From Sideroxyarcus sp045866275 (GTDB taxonomy: Bacteria > Pseudomonadota > Gammaproteobacteria > Burkholderiales > Gallionellaceae): a DNA stretch of 43,370 bases. The translations under genes were made by a program, and so were the position numbers. The stretch is taken from NCBI GenBank assembly GCA_045866275.1, contig BAAFRX010000019.1:1-43370 (forward strand). Direction: 5' to 3'. Under the pieces are notes generated by a model. It was given only the letters and a program-made list of their open reading frames with translations. It was not told where the DNA came from and did no database searches. Below, piece by piece: positions 31,769 through 39,870 of the stretch. How positions within the stretch are numbered: the stretch's first letter is position 1; every line of letters begins with the position of its first letter.

Positions 31769-31798
31769 ATTCTAACATCCAGCGGCGATTAAACTCAA
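31769..31798 (-). promoter_or_regulatory. Predicted alpha-operon promoter
   Basis: On the minus strand TTGAGT (31798-31793), 18 bases, TAGAAT (31774-31769). The -35 begins at the end of rpmJ. RNA would start near 31762, leaving a leader of only about 22 bases before rpsM. Confidence 0.5.
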
Positions 31799-31915
31799 TC
31801 AACCCTGGCGCTGTTTGTGGCGCGGATCACTGCTGCAGATCACACGAACCACACCTTTGCGCCGCACAATCTTGCAGTTGCGGCACACTTTTTTCACGGA
31901 CGCTTGGACTTTCAT
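31799..31915 (-). CDS. rpmJ: Ribosomal protein bL36
   Basis: A 38-residue gene starts at ATG 31915, with AGGAG about 5 bases upstream, and ends at TGA 31801-31799. It reads MKVQASVKKVCRNCKIVRRK and then GVVRVICSSDPRHKQRQG. C11, C14, C27 and H33 form the zinc ribbon of the standard C+ bL36. It lies between infA and rpsM, as in other proteobacteria. Confidence 0.97.
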   Translation of the reverse strand: MKVQASVKKVCRNCKIVRRKGVVRVICSSDPRHKQRQG

Positions 31916-31946
31916 TTGCTTCTCCTTGCTTCTCTCTCAATTTCGA

Positions 31947-32165
31947 CTACTTGCTACGGAACACGATGCGCGCCCTGGTCAAGTCGTAAGGCGACACATC
32001 AACCGTCACCTTGTCTCCGGGCAAAATCCGGATGTAATGCATTCGCATCTTGCCGGAGATATGTCCCAATACCTCAAAACCGTTTTCCAACTTCACTTTG
32101 AAAGTTGCATTGGGCAGGGCCTCCACAATCTCGCCCTGCATCTGAATGACATCTTCCTTTGCCAT
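31947..32165 (-). CDS. infA: Translation initiation factor IF-1
   Basis: This 72-residue OB-fold protein (MAKEDVIQMQGEIVEALPNA, ending RIVFRSK) occupies the 30S A site during initiation. It lies between secY and rpmJ; in E. coli infA is elsewhere, but this location is usual in betaproteobacteria and Gram-positives. It is 7 bases after secY. Confidence 0.97.
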   Translation of the reverse strand: MAKEDVIQMQGEIVEALPNATFKVKLENGFEVLGHISGKMRMHYIRILPGDKVTVDVSPYDLTRARIVFRSK

Positions 32166-32172
32166 CCGCGAA

Positions 32173-33474
32173 TCAACTCGCTTTGAAATTGGCCTTTTTC
32201 AACAGGTTTTCATACTGGTGCGTCATCAGGTACGACTGCACTTGCGCCATGAAATCCATGGTTACCACCACCAGAATCAGCAACGAGGTCCCGCCAAAAT
32301 AGAAGGGTACATTCCACTTGACCACCAGAAATTCCGGCAACAGACATACCAGCGTTATATAAACCGCACCGACCATGGTCAGGCGCAACATGATTTTCTC
32401 GATGTAACGGGCGGTCTGTTCTCCGGGACGAATCCCGGGCAGGAACGCTCCGCTCTTCTTCAAATTGTCGGCCGTATCTTTCGGGCTGAACACCAGCGCG
32501 GTGTAAAAGAAGCAGAAGAATATGATCGCTGCCGCGTAAAACATCACATAGATCGGCTGCCCCGGGGCGAGTTTGTCGCTCACGTCCCGCAACCACAGCA
32601 TGCTCCCGCCGGAACCGAACCAGCCGGCAAGGGTGGCGGGAAACAAAATAATACTCGAAGCAAAAATCGGAGGAATCACACCCGCCATGTTCAGCTTCAG
32701 CGGCAGGTGCGAACTCTGTCCGCCATAGATTTTGTTTCCGACCTGGCGCTTCGCATAGTTGACCAGGATCTTGCGCTGCCCGCGCTCAACGAAGACAACC
32801 AGCGCGGTGACCAGGATCGCGCCCAAGAACAAGGCCAGCACCAGCGGCACGGAAAACGCGCCGGTTCGCGCCATTTCCAGAGTCTTGCCGATCGCACTGG
32901 GCAAGCCCGCCGCAATCCCGGCAAAAATGATCAGCGAAATGCCGTTACCCAAGCCACGTTCGGTAATCTGCTCGCCCAGCCACATCAAAAACATGGTGCC
33001 CGTAACCAGCGTGACGACCGTAGTCAATTGAAACATGACGCCGGGATGTAACACCAGATCCTTTTGGGACTGCAGCATCACCGCGATCCCGAACGACTGG
33101 AACAAGGCCAGCACCAGGGTGCCGTAGCGCGTGTACTGGGTAATCTTGCGCCGCCCGGCTTCGCCTTCTTTCTTCAACTGTTCAAGATGCGGCACGGCAA
33201 TCGCAGCCAGTTGCATGATGATGGAAGCGGAGATGTAGGGCATGATTCCCAGCGCCAGGATGGTAAAACGCTCCAGCGCACCGCCCGAGAACATATTGAA
33301 CATGCCGAGAATGCCGCCCTGCTGCTGCTTGAACAGATCCGCCAGCACATTGGGGTCGATACCGGGCACGGGGATATGCGCGCCGATGCGATAGACTACC
33401 AGCGCCCCCAGCAAAAACCACAGCCGGGTGCCCAGGTCACCATACCTTGCTTTGACTGCCGGCTTACTCACCAT
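32173..33474 (-). CDS. secY: Preprotein translocase subunit SecY
   Basis: SecY is the ten-helix channel of the Sec translocon in the inner membrane. The 433-residue protein has the expected helices, the N-terminal VYRIGAHIPVPGID, the plug region FNMFSGGALERFTILALGIMPYI and the cytoplasmic GERGLGNGISLIIFAGI-type loop. The C-terminus is KKANFKAS. It starts 6 bases after rplO and belongs to the spc operon. Confidence 0.98.
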   Translation of the reverse strand: MVSKPAVKARYGDLGTRLWFLLGALVVYRIGAHIPVPGIDPNVLADLFKQQQGGILGMFNMFSGGALERFTILALGIMPYISASIIMQLAAIAVPHLEQLKKEGEAGRRKITQYTRYGTLVLALFQSFGIAVMLQSQKDLVLHPGVMFQLTTVVTLVTGTMFLMWLGEQITERGLGNGISLIIFAGIAAGLPSAIGKTLEMARTGAFSVPLVLALFLGAILVTALVVFVERGQRKILVNYAKRQVGNKIYGGQSSHLPLKLNMAGVIPPIFASSIILFPATLAGWFGSGGSMLWLRDVSDKLAPGQPIYVMFYAAAIIFFCFFYTALVFSPKDTADNLKKSGAFLPGIRPGEQTARYIEKIMLRLTMVGAVYITLVCLLPEFLVVKWNVPFYFGGTSLLILVVVTMDFMAQVQSYLMTHQYENLLKKANFKAS

Positions 33475-33480
33475 GCATCC

Positions 33481-33915
33481 TTATTCCGCAACCGAACCGC
33501 CGGCCGCTTCGACAGCCGCCCGCGCACCCTTGGTCAGAACCAGGCCTTGCAGCTTAACGGCACGGGTGAGCTCTCCAGCCAAAATCACCTTGGCCGTCAA
33601 TGCATTGGAAGAAATGACGCCTGCCTGTTTCAGCACCAGCAGATCGATTGTGTCAACCGGCAATTTTTCCAGATCGGACAGGCGCACCTGTGCCGTGTCG
33701 TTGCGCGTCAACGAAACAAAGCCGCGCTTGGGCAGACGGCGCTGCAAAGGCATCTGACCGCCTTCGAAACCGACCTTATGAAAACCGCCCGCACGGGATT
33801 TTTGCCCCTTGTGGCCGCGACCCGCCGTTTTGCCGAGTCCAGAACCGATGCCGCGTCCGACGCGACGCTTGGCGTGCTTGGAACCTTGTTCAGGTTTGAT
33901 TTGATTGAGTTGCAT
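33481..33915 (-). CDS. rplO: Ribosomal protein uL15
   Basis: The 144-residue late-assembly 50S protein has the Gly/Arg-rich N-terminus (KRVGRGIGSGLGKTAGRGHKG) and the conserved GFEGGQMPLQRRLPKRGF. The start directly abuts the rpmD stop, so the two are coupled in the spc operon. Confidence 0.98.
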   Translation of the reverse strand: MQLNQIKPEQGSKHAKRRVGRGIGSGLGKTAGRGHKGQKSRAGGFHKVGFEGGQMPLQRRLPKRGFVSLTRNDTAQVRLSDLEKLPVDTIDLLVLKQAGVISSNALTAKVILAGELTRAVKLQGLVLTKGARAAVEAAGGSVAE

Positions 33916-34101
33916 TTATGCCTCGCACTTGACCAGGTAATACACTTTGTTAATCATGCCGCGCACCGCCGGGGTGTCTTCCACCACAACCGTGTGATTG
34001 ATGCGGCGCAGACCGAGGCCTCGCACCGTGTCGCGATGCGACTGCTTGGTGCCGATGACGCTCTTGATCTGCGTAACTTTCAATGTTTTTGCTTGAGCCA
34101 T
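33916..34101 (-). CDS. rpmD: Ribosomal protein uL30
   Basis: This 61-residue small 50S protein contains the family core VTQIKSVIGTKQSHRDTVRG and NHTVVVEDTPAVRGMINKV. It is 2 bases after rpsE and abuts rplO, the standard spc order. Confidence 0.96.
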   Translation of the reverse strand: MAQAKTLKVTQIKSVIGTKQSHRDTVRGLGLRRINHTVVVEDTPAVRGMINKVYYLVKCEA

Positions 34102-34103
34102 GG

Positions 34104-34628
34104 TTACCCCGCGATCTCTTCTACGCTTTTGCCGCGTTTGGCGGCGATCTCTGCCGGAGAATTCAAAGCCAGCAGCCCATTCAAGGTGGCACGAACAACG
34201 TTATACGGGTTGCTGGAGCCGATGCACTTGGCCAGCACGTTGCGCACGCCGACCGCCTCGAACACCGCGCGCATCGCACCGCCGGCGATAATCCCGGTAC
34301 CGTCCGACGCCGGAAGCATGACAACCTTGGCGGCGCCGTGACGCCCAACGACAGCATGGTGCAGCGTCCCGTCCTTGAGATTGACCTTGACCAGCTTGCG
34401 ACGGCATTCTTCCATCGCCTTCTGTACGGCAACCGGAACTTCCTTCGATTTACCCTTGCCCATACCGACGCGGCCGTCACCGTCACCCACCACGGTCAGC
34501 GCGGCAAAACCCATGATGCGCCCGCCCTTGACCACCTTGGTGACGCGATTGACGTGAATCATCTTCTCGATGAGGCCGTCGCCCTTATCTTCTTGTTGCT
34601 GATTCTTGCCTTGTTGCGCTTTAGCCAT
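34104..34628 (-). CDS. rpsE: Ribosomal protein uS5
   Basis: The 174-residue protein has the double-stranded RNA-binding-like N-terminal domain (IHVNRVTKVVKGGRIMGFAA) and the C-terminal fold with GGAMRAVFEAVGVRNVLAK. It lines the mRNA entry channel and affects decoding fidelity. A Gln-rich N-terminal extension (QQGKNQQQEDKG) precedes the core. Confidence 0.98.
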   Translation of the reverse strand: MAKAQQGKNQQQEDKGDGLIEKMIHVNRVTKVVKGGRIMGFAALTVVGDGDGRVGMGKGKSKEVPVAVQKAMEECRRKLVKVNLKDGTLHHAVVGRHGAAKVVMLPASDGTGIIAGGAMRAVFEAVGVRNVLAKCIGSSNPYNVVRATLNGLLALNSPAEIAAKRGKSVEEIAG

Positions 34629-34642
34629 GATTCACCCCAGAT

Positions 34643-34999
34643 TTAGAACTGCAAGCCATTTTCGCGCGCGGCATCCGCCAGCGCCTTGATGCGACCATGG
34701 TACTTGTTACCGGAACGGTCAAACGCAACAGAAGTTACACCTGCGCTCTTGGCCTTTTCTGCAATACGCTTGCCAACCGCCGCCGCGGCAGCGGTATTGC
34801 CGCCGTGGGCGAGCTCCTTCCGCAGTTCGGCTTCCAGCGTGGAGGCACTTGCCAGCACGGTACTACCGTCCGCAGAGATCACCTGTGCATAAATGTGCAG
34901 ATTGGTGCGATGGATGGCCAGACGAACCGCCTTCTGCTGGGCGATCCTTGCACGGGTTTTACGGCCTCTGCGCTGACGCGCTTCGTTCTTGTTCAACAT
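34643..34999 (-). CDS. rplR: Ribosomal protein uL18
   Basis: The 118-residue 5S-rRNA-binding protein has a basic N-terminus (RQRRGRKTRARIA) and the core AIHRTNLHIYAQVI and FDRSGNKYHGRIKALADAAR. It follows rplF by 11 bases and precedes rpsE by 14. Confidence 0.98.
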   Translation of the reverse strand: MLNKNEARQRRGRKTRARIAQQKAVRLAIHRTNLHIYAQVISADGSTVLASASTLEAELRKELAHGGNTAAAAAVGKRIAEKAKSAGVTSVAFDRSGNKYHGRIKALADAARENGLQF

Positions 35000-35010
35000 A
35001 TCAACCTCGA

Positions 35011-35544
35011 TTATTTCTTCTTGGTTTCTTTCAGGATCACCACCTCATCCGCGTATCGCACGCCCTTGCCCTTGTAAGGCTCGGGTTCACGGTAAGCGCG
35101 AATTTCGGCAGCAACTTGTCCGACCTGCTGCTTGTCCGCACCGGTCAGCACGATTTCGGTTTGCGACGGTGTCGCAACTTTTACCCCTTTGGGCATCTTG
35201 TGCACCACGGGATGCGAAAAGCCCATGGTCAAATTCAGCGCATCGCCGGCAGCTTGCGCACGGTAACCGACACCCACCAGGGTCAGCTTGCGCTCGAAGC
35301 CTTTGCTCACTCCGGACACCATGTTCGCCAGCAAGGCACGCAGCGTTCCCGATTGGGCATCGGCTTGCTTGGATTCATCAGCCGCCTTGCACAACAGCGT
35401 ATCGCCCTCGCGCTCGACTTTCACATCCCCCTTCAACACCTGGGTCAAAGTACCCAACGGACCCTTGACGGAGATTTTATCGGCTGCAACCGTCACTTCG
35501 ACGCCGGACGGTACCAGCACAGGATTTTTAGCAACTCTAGACAT
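35011..35544 (-). CDS. rplF: Ribosomal protein uL6
   Basis: From ATG 35544 (MSRVAKNPVLVPSGVEV) the protein is 177 residues, the usual length. It has two alpha/beta repeats and the conserved C-terminal EPYKGKGVRYADEVV. It sits near the factor-binding site of the 50S. A longer in-frame start within rpsH is rejected because the family begins MSR. Spacing to rpsH is 10 bases. Confidence 0.97.
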   Translation of the reverse strand: MSRVAKNPVLVPSGVEVTVAADKISVKGPLGTLTQVLKGDVKVEREGDTLLCKAADESKQADAQSGTLRALLANMVSGVSKGFERKLTLVGVGYRAQAAGDALNLTMGFSHPVVHKMPKGVKVATPSQTEIVLTGADKQQVGQVAAEIRAYREPEPYKGKGVRYADEVVILKETKKK

Positions 35545-35554
35545 GTTTCCCCCC

Positions 35555-35950
35555 TTAAGCGACGATGCAGAGAACTTCGCCGCCGATTCCATTGGCGCGC
35601 GCACTGCGATCAGTCATCAAACCTTTGGAGGTGGAAACGATCGCGATTCCCAGACCGTTCATCACGCGCGGAATATCCTCGCTGCCTTTATAGACACGCA
35701 AACCCGGACGGCTCACGCGCTGGATTTTTTCAATCACAGGACGATCGGCGTAGTACTTCAGACCGATTTCCAGGGAGGGTTTGCCGTCATGGTCCACGAC
35801 CTTGAATCCCTCCACATATCCCTCGTCCTGCAGCACCTTGGCAATCGCCACCTTGATCTTGGAAGAAGGCATCGAAACCACTATTTTTTCCGCCATCTGC
35901 GCATTGCGAATGCGCGTCAACATGTCGGAGATCGGATCACTCATACTCAT
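35555..35950 (-). CDS. rpsH: Ribosomal protein uS8
   Basis: The 131-residue protein binds helix 21 of 16S rRNA and in E. coli represses the spc operon. The N-terminus SDPISDMLTRIRNAQ and the C-terminal STSKGLMTDRSARANGIGGE are typical. ATG 35950 has AAGGG at about 8 bases; a second ATG two codons in is possible. Confidence 0.98.
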   Translation of the reverse strand: MSMSDPISDMLTRIRNAQMAEKIVVSMPSSKIKVAIAKVLQDEGYVEGFKVVDHDGKPSLEIGLKYYADRPVIEKIQRVSRPGLRVYKGSEDIPRVMNGLGIAIVSTSKGLMTDRSARANGIGGEVLCIVA

Positions 35951-35960
35951 AAATTCACCC

Positions 35961-36266
35961 TTACCAGCTGGCCTTAACTACACCTGGAATTTCACCGCGC
36001 ATCGCGTATTCGCGCAACTTGGTACGCCCCAAACCGAATTTACTGAACACTCCGCGCGGACGACCCGTCAGCGCGCAACGGTTGCGCAAACGCACCGGAC
36101 TGGAGTCGCGCGGCAATGCCTGAAGTTTCTGGCGGGCCGCAAAGCGCTCCTCCTCGCTGATCGAAACATTGCTTGCGATCGCCAACAGCTCGGCGCGCTT
36201 GGCGGCGAATTTCTTGACGACCTCGCGGCGCTTCTGGTCGCGGTTAATTACAGCAGTTTTAGCCAT
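35961..36266 (-). CDS. rpsN: Ribosomal protein uS14 (zinc-free long form)
   Basis: The 101-residue product is the long, cysteine-free form of S14. It has RREVVKKFAAKRAELLAIA and the C-terminal RCALTGRPRGVFSKFGLGR and REYAMRGEIPGVVKASW, with no CxxC pairs. It lies in the 30S head and follows rplE by 7 bases. Confidence 0.97.
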   Translation of the reverse strand: MAKTAVINRDQKRREVVKKFAAKRAELLAIASNVSISEEERFAARQKLQALPRDSSPVRLRNRCALTGRPRGVFSKFGLGRTKLREYAMRGEIPGVVKASW

Positions 36267-36273
36267 ATCACCC

Positions 36274-36813
36274 TCAATTCTTCAATGGGAATTTGAACGC
36301 CATGAGCAAAGCCCTGGCTTCCTCGTCACTTTTTGCGGTGGTCGTGATCGTGATGTTCATGCCGCGCAGTGCGTCGATCTTGTCGTACTCGACCTCGGGG
36401 AAAATGATCTGTTCCTTGATGCCCATGTTGTAATTGCCACGACCATCAAAAGACTTGCCGGAGATGCCACGGAAGTCACGGATACGCGGAATGGCAATCG
36501 TCACCAGGCGATCCATGAATTCGAACATGCGATCACGGCGCAGGGTCACCTTGCAGCCGACCGGATAATTTTCGCGAATCTTGAAACCGGCGATGGACTT
36601 CTTGGATTTGGTCACCACCGGCTTTTGCCCGGCGATTTTCTGCATGTCCGCAACCGCGTGATCCATGACTTTCTTGTCGGCAACCGCCTCGCCCACCCCC
36701 ATATTGAGGGTGATTTTTTCGATGCGCGGCACTTCCATCACGGATTTGTAGCCAAACTGCTTCATCAGCTGAGGCGCCACCGTATTCTTGTAGTAGTCGT
36801 ATAAACGAGCCAT
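36274..36813 (-). CDS. rplE: Ribosomal protein uL5
   Basis: The 179-residue 5S-rRNA-binding protein contains PRIEKITLNMGVGEA, the P-loop tip region VTKSKKSIAGFKIRENYPVG and the C-terminal INITITTTAKSDEEAR-like segment. It forms the central protuberance and bridges to S13. It is 12 bases after rplX. Confidence 0.98.
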   Translation of the reverse strand: MARLYDYYKNTVAPQLMKQFGYKSVMEVPRIEKITLNMGVGEAVADKKVMDHAVADMQKIAGQKPVVTKSKKSIAGFKIRENYPVGCKVTLRRDRMFEFMDRLVTIAIPRIRDFRGISGKSFDGRGNYNMGIKEQIIFPEVEYDKIDALRGMNITITTTAKSDEEARALLMAFKFPLKN

Positions 36814-36825
36814 TTGTGTTACCCC

Positions 36826-37137
36826 TTACGCAATCACTTCGCCGCTGGACTTGAACACGCGCACTTTGCGCCCGTCTTCCAGTGACTTCACGCCCACGCG
36901 ATCGGCTTTTTTGCTGCTCGCGTTGTAGATGGCGATATTGGAAACATGCACGGGCTTCTCGATTTCAACGATACCGCCAGCACTACCCTTCATTGGATTC
37001 GGCTTCTGGTGCTTCTTGACTTTGTTGATCCCCGCCACCAGCACCTGGTCGCCGCTGACGTTCAGCACGCTGCCGCGACTCCCCTTGTCTTTGCCGGCGA
37101 TGACGATCACGTCATCATTTTTTCTGATTTTGCGCAT
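36826..37137 (-). CDS. rplX: Ribosomal protein uL24
   Basis: The 103-residue assembly-initiator protein has a KOW motif (DDVIVIAGKDKGSRGSVL) and the conserved GINKVKKHQKPNP. It binds the 5' end of 23S rRNA. It lies 20 bases after rplN in the spc operon. Confidence 0.98.
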   Translation of the reverse strand: MRKIRKNDDVIVIAGKDKGSRGSVLNVSGDQVLVAGINKVKKHQKPNPMKGSAGGIVEIEKPVHVSNIAIYNASSKKADRVGVKSLEDGRKVRVFKSSGEVIA

Positions 37138-37157
37138 GATTTATCCTCGACTATCGC

Positions 37158-37526
37158 TTACAGCACTTCCGGCGCCAGAGACACGATCTTCATGAAGCGC
37201 TCGGTGCGCAGTTCACGAGTGACCGGCCCGAAGATGCGCGTCCCGATCGGCTCCAGCTTGTTGTTGAGCAACACCGCGGCATTGCCGTCAAACTTGATCA
37301 GAGAACCATCGGAGCGGCGCACGCCCTTGGCGGTACGCACGACGACAGCGCTATACACTTCGCCTTTTTTAACGCGCGAACGCGGAGCGGCATCACGGAT
37401 GCTGACCTTGATCACGTCGCCGACGCCGGCATAACGGCGCTTGGAACCGCCCAACACCTTGATGCACATGACAGAACGAGCACCGGTGTTGTCGGCTACA
37501 TTCAAAACAGACTGCATTTGTATCAT
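37158..37526 (-). CDS. rplN: Ribosomal protein uL14
   Basis: The 122-residue protein (MIQMQSVLNVADNTGARSVM, ending MKIVSLAPEVL) forms part of an inter-subunit bridge. It is the first gene of the spc operon. GGAG lies 8 bases before the ATG, downstream of a structured leader and a sigma-70 promoter match in the 153-base gap to rpsQ. Confidence 0.98.
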   Translation of the reverse strand: MIQMQSVLNVADNTGARSVMCIKVLGGSKRRYAGVGDVIKVSIRDAAPRSRVKKGEVYSAVVVRTAKGVRRSDGSLIKFDGNAAVLLNNKLEPIGTRIFGPVTRELRTERFMKIVSLAPEVL

Positions 37527-37552
37527 TTTTTAATCTCCAACTTTTTCCGCCT

Positions 37553-37593
37553 GCGGCGGCTAGTTTTGGAACCCGTTCGGGTTAGGCCGCCGC
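37553..37593 (-). promoter_or_regulatory. Nested hairpin in the spc-operon leader
   Basis: Outer arms GCGGCGGC (37553-37560) and GCCGCCGC (37586-37593) pair perfectly and enclose a second hairpin AACCC-GTTC-GGGTT (37570-37583). On the transcript it lies between the predicted spc start (about 37611) and the rplN ribosome-binding site. It could be an attenuator, the S10 terminator or a protein-binding leader. Confidence 0.6.
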
Positions 37594-37618
37594 AAGCGAC
37601 GGTGAAACGAAGCCGCGC

Positions 37619-37647
37619 ATTCTAGTCAAACCTGCCAACCTGCGCAA
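37619..37647 (-). promoter_or_regulatory. Predicted spc-operon promoter
   Basis: On the minus strand TTGCGC (37647-37642), 17 bases, TAGAAT (37624-37619), in the only long gap between the S10 and spc gene sets. RNA would start near 37611, about 85 bases before rplN. Confidence 0.65.
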
Positions 37648-37679
37648 GCACTATTTCTAATTTATGCTGCCAGCAGTGC

Positions 37680-37925
37680 TCAAGCCGTCTTGACCACGCG
37701 CCACGACTTGGTTTTGGACAGCGGCCGGGTTTCTTCGATCGTCACGACATCGCCCTGGTTGCATTCGTTGTTCTCGTCGTGCGCGTGGTATTTCTTGGAA
37801 ACACGCACCACCTTGCCCAGCACCGGGTGTTTGACCTTGCGCTCCACCAGCACGGTGACCGTCTTGTCCATCTTGTCGCTCACAACCGTGCCCGTCAGCG
37901 CACGCTTCAGATTCGTCGCACTCAT
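37680..37925 (-). CDS. rpsQ: Ribosomal protein uS17
   Basis: This 81-residue OB-fold protein (LKRALTGTVVSDKMDKTVTV, HDENNECNQGDVVTIEETRP) binds 16S rRNA early in assembly. It is the last gene of the S10 operon, its ATG overlapping the rpmC stop (ATGA), and is followed by the spc promoter gap. Confidence 0.98.
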   Translation of the reverse strand: MSATNLKRALTGTVVSDKMDKTVTVLVERKVKHPVLGKVVRVSKKYHAHDENNECNQGDVVTIEETRPLSKTKSWRVVKTA

Positions 37926-38122
37926 TGCTGCACACCTTTTTCTGTCAATACTGTTTTAATCCGGGCGATGTTGCGGCGCACCGTGTTCAACTGGCTGGTA
38001 TTGCTCAGTTGCTGGGTCGCCAACTGCATGCGCAGACCGAATTGAGCCTTGCCCAGGGAGAGCAACTCCTGCTGCAAGTCAGCCACCGATTTTTTCTTCA
38101 GTTCGTTCGCCTTCATGATCAC
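37922..38122 (-). CDS. rpmC: Ribosomal protein uL29
   Basis: This 66-residue helical protein (MKANELKKKSVADLQQELLS, KAQFGLRMQLATQQLSNTSQ) sits at the exit tunnel beside L23, where SRP and trigger factor bind. Both ends overlap neighbours by four bases (ATGA with rplP and rpsQ), which implies coupled translation. Confidence 0.97.
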   Translation of the reverse strand: MIMKANELKKKSVADLQQELLSLGKAQFGLRMQLATQQLSNTSQLNTVRRNIARIKTVLTEKGVQQ

Positions 38123-38535
38123 ATCCCCACCTGTCTGACGACAAAGGTCGTCTCGATCGGCAACTTCGCGGTTGCCAGCTTGAACGCTTCGCGCGCCAAC
38201 GACTCCGGCACACCGTCCATTTCGTACAACATTTTGCCGGGACGAATCTCGGCGACGTAGTACTCGGGATTGCCCTTGCCGTTACCCATCCGGACTTCAG
38301 CCGGTTTTTGCGAAATAGGCTTGTCCGGGAAGATGCGGATCCAGATCCGGCCGCCGCGCTTGATATGCCGCGTCATGGCGCGACGCGCCGCCTCGATCTG
38401 ACGCGCAGTCAGGCGGCCGCGGCCTACGGCCTTGAGCCCGAATTCGCCGAAACTGACCTGGTTGCCGCGCGTTGCAACGCCGGTGTTGCGGCCTTTTTGT
38501 TCCTTGCGGTATTTTCTTCTAGCTGGCTGTAGCAT
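38119..38535 (-). CDS. rplP: Ribosomal protein uL16
   Basis: The 138-residue protein (MLQPARRKYRKEQKGRNTGV, GLKAVGRGRLTARQIEAARR, GGRIWIRIFPDKPISQKPAE) lies near the A-site tRNA elbow and is needed for peptidyl-transferase assembly. Its start lies 17 bases inside the end of rpsC, a longer overlap than the ATGA couplings nearby. Confidence 0.98.
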   Translation of the reverse strand: MLQPARRKYRKEQKGRNTGVATRGNQVSFGEFGLKAVGRGRLTARQIEAARRAMTRHIKRGGRIWIRIFPDKPISQKPAEVRMGNGKGNPEYYVAEIRPGKMLYEMDGVPESLAREAFKLATAKLPIETTFVVRQVGM

Positions 38536-39232
38536 GTTTCGCTCCCGACTTTCTTACTTTCTTTTCTGGCTCGGCAACAACGGGAGCAGCAACTTCCTGC
38601 TGACCAGTATGGTCACCCTTGTAAACCCACACCTTCACCCCAATGATGCCGTAGGTGGTTTTCGCTTCGGCGAAACCGTAATCGATGTCGGCGCGCAGGG
38701 TGTGCAACGGCACACGTCCCTCGCGATACCATTCGGTGCGGGCGATTTCGATGCCGTTGAGGCGGCCGCCGCTCATGATCTTGATTCCCTGCGCACCGAG
38801 GCGCATCGCGTTCTGCATCGCGCGCTTCATGGCGCGGCGGAACATGATGCGTTTTTCCAGTTGCTGCGTAATCGATTCCGCGATCAGTTGCGCGTCGATT
38901 TCCGGCTTGCGCACTTCCTCGATGTTGAGGCCCACGTCCGGCAGCCCCATGCGGAGACGCAACTCGGCACGCAGCTTCTCGATATCCTCGCCTTTTTTGC
39001 CAATCACCACCCCCGGTCGCGCCGTATAGATGGTGATCTTGGCATTCTTGGCAGGGCGCTCGATGACAATCTTGGAAACCCCGGCGCCTGCCAGTTTTTT
39101 CTTCAGATAATCGCGAACCTCGATGTCCTTGAGCAACAACTCCGAGAAATTCTTGCTATTCGAATACCACTTGGATGTCCAGTTTTTCTGGAAGCTCAAA
39201 CGGAACCCGATCGGATTAATTTTCTGACCCAT
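38519..39232 (-). CDS. rpsC: Ribosomal protein uS3
   Basis: The 237-residue protein begins MGQKINPIGFRL, has a type II KH domain with the GKKG loop (GVVIGKKGEDIEKLR) and the C-terminal GIIGVKVWVYKGD. It forms the mRNA entry helicase site with S4 and S5. The C-terminal tail is Val/Ala-rich and overlaps rplP by 17 bases. Confidence 0.98.
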   Translation of the reverse strand: MGQKINPIGFRLSFQKNWTSKWYSNSKNFSELLLKDIEVRDYLKKKLAGAGVSKIVIERPAKNAKITIYTARPGVVIGKKGEDIEKLRAELRLRMGLPDVGLNIEEVRKPEIDAQLIAESITQQLEKRIMFRRAMKRAMQNAMRLGAQGIKIMSGGRLNGIEIARTEWYREGRVPLHTLRADIDYGFAEAKTTYGIIGVKVWVYKGDHTGQQEVAAPVVAEPEKKVRKSGAKHATAS

Positions 39233-39236
39233 GCTG

Positions 39237-39569
39237 TTAGCTCCCGACGGTGATCGTAATGTGGCAGGTTTGCTTCTCGATGCCGGTCCCGCGCCCCTTG
39301 GCGCGCGGGATCATGCGTTTCAGAGAAGCGCCCTTGTCCACATAGATGGTGGAGACTTTCAATTCGTCGATGTCCGCGCCGTCGTTATGCTCAGCGTTGG
39401 CGATGGCGGAATCAAGCGCCTTCTTGAGGATGGCGCCACCCTTCTTCGGGCTGAAAGTCAGAATGTTCAACGCTTGCGCCACGGGCAGGCCGCGAATCTG
39501 GTCTGCGACCAGGCGTGCTTTTTGTGCCGACAAACGAACACCACGAATGACTGCTGTTGTACTCATCAT
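39237..39569 (-). CDS. rplV: Ribosomal protein uL22
   Basis: The 110-residue protein (VIRGVRLSAQKARLVADQIR) has the beta-hairpin PRAKGRGTGIEKQTCHI that reaches into the exit tunnel, the site of macrolide-resistance changes. Two adjacent ATG codons begin the gene; either may be used. It lies 4 bases before rpsC. Confidence 0.98.
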   Translation of the reverse strand: MMSTTAVIRGVRLSAQKARLVADQIRGLPVAQALNILTFSPKKGGAILKKALDSAIANAEHNDGADIDELKVSTIYVDKGASLKRMIPRAKGRGTGIEKQTCHITITVGS

Positions 39570-39575
39570 GTCTCC

Positions 39576-39857
39576 TTATTTCTTGGCGACTGCTTTTTTA
39601 TCGGCAGCATGACCTTTGAAGGTGCGAGTCAAAGAGAATTCGCCAAGTTTGTGCCCCACCATATTTTCGGAGACATAGACCGGAACGTGCTGTTTGCCGT
39701 TGTGCACCGCGATGGTCAGGCCCACAAACTCGGGCAAGACCACGGAACGACGCGACCAGGTCTTGACCGGGCGCTTGTCGCTGGTGGCGCGCACCGTCTC
39801 GACTTTTTTGAGCAGATGCAGGTCAACGAACGGACCCTTTTTGATAGAACGTGCCAT
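39576..39857 (-). CDS. rpsS: Ribosomal protein uS19
   Basis: The 93-residue protein (MARSIKKGPFVDLHLLKKVE, TWSRRSVVLPEFVGLTIAVH, LGEFSLTRTFKGHAADKK) binds the 30S head with S13. It is 13 bases after rplB. Confidence 0.98.
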   Translation of the reverse strand: MARSIKKGPFVDLHLLKKVETVRATSDKRPVKTWSRRSVVLPEFVGLTIAVHNGKQHVPVYVSENMVGHKLGEFSLTRTFKGHAADKKAVAKK

Positions 39858-39870
39858 ATCCTGTTACCCC

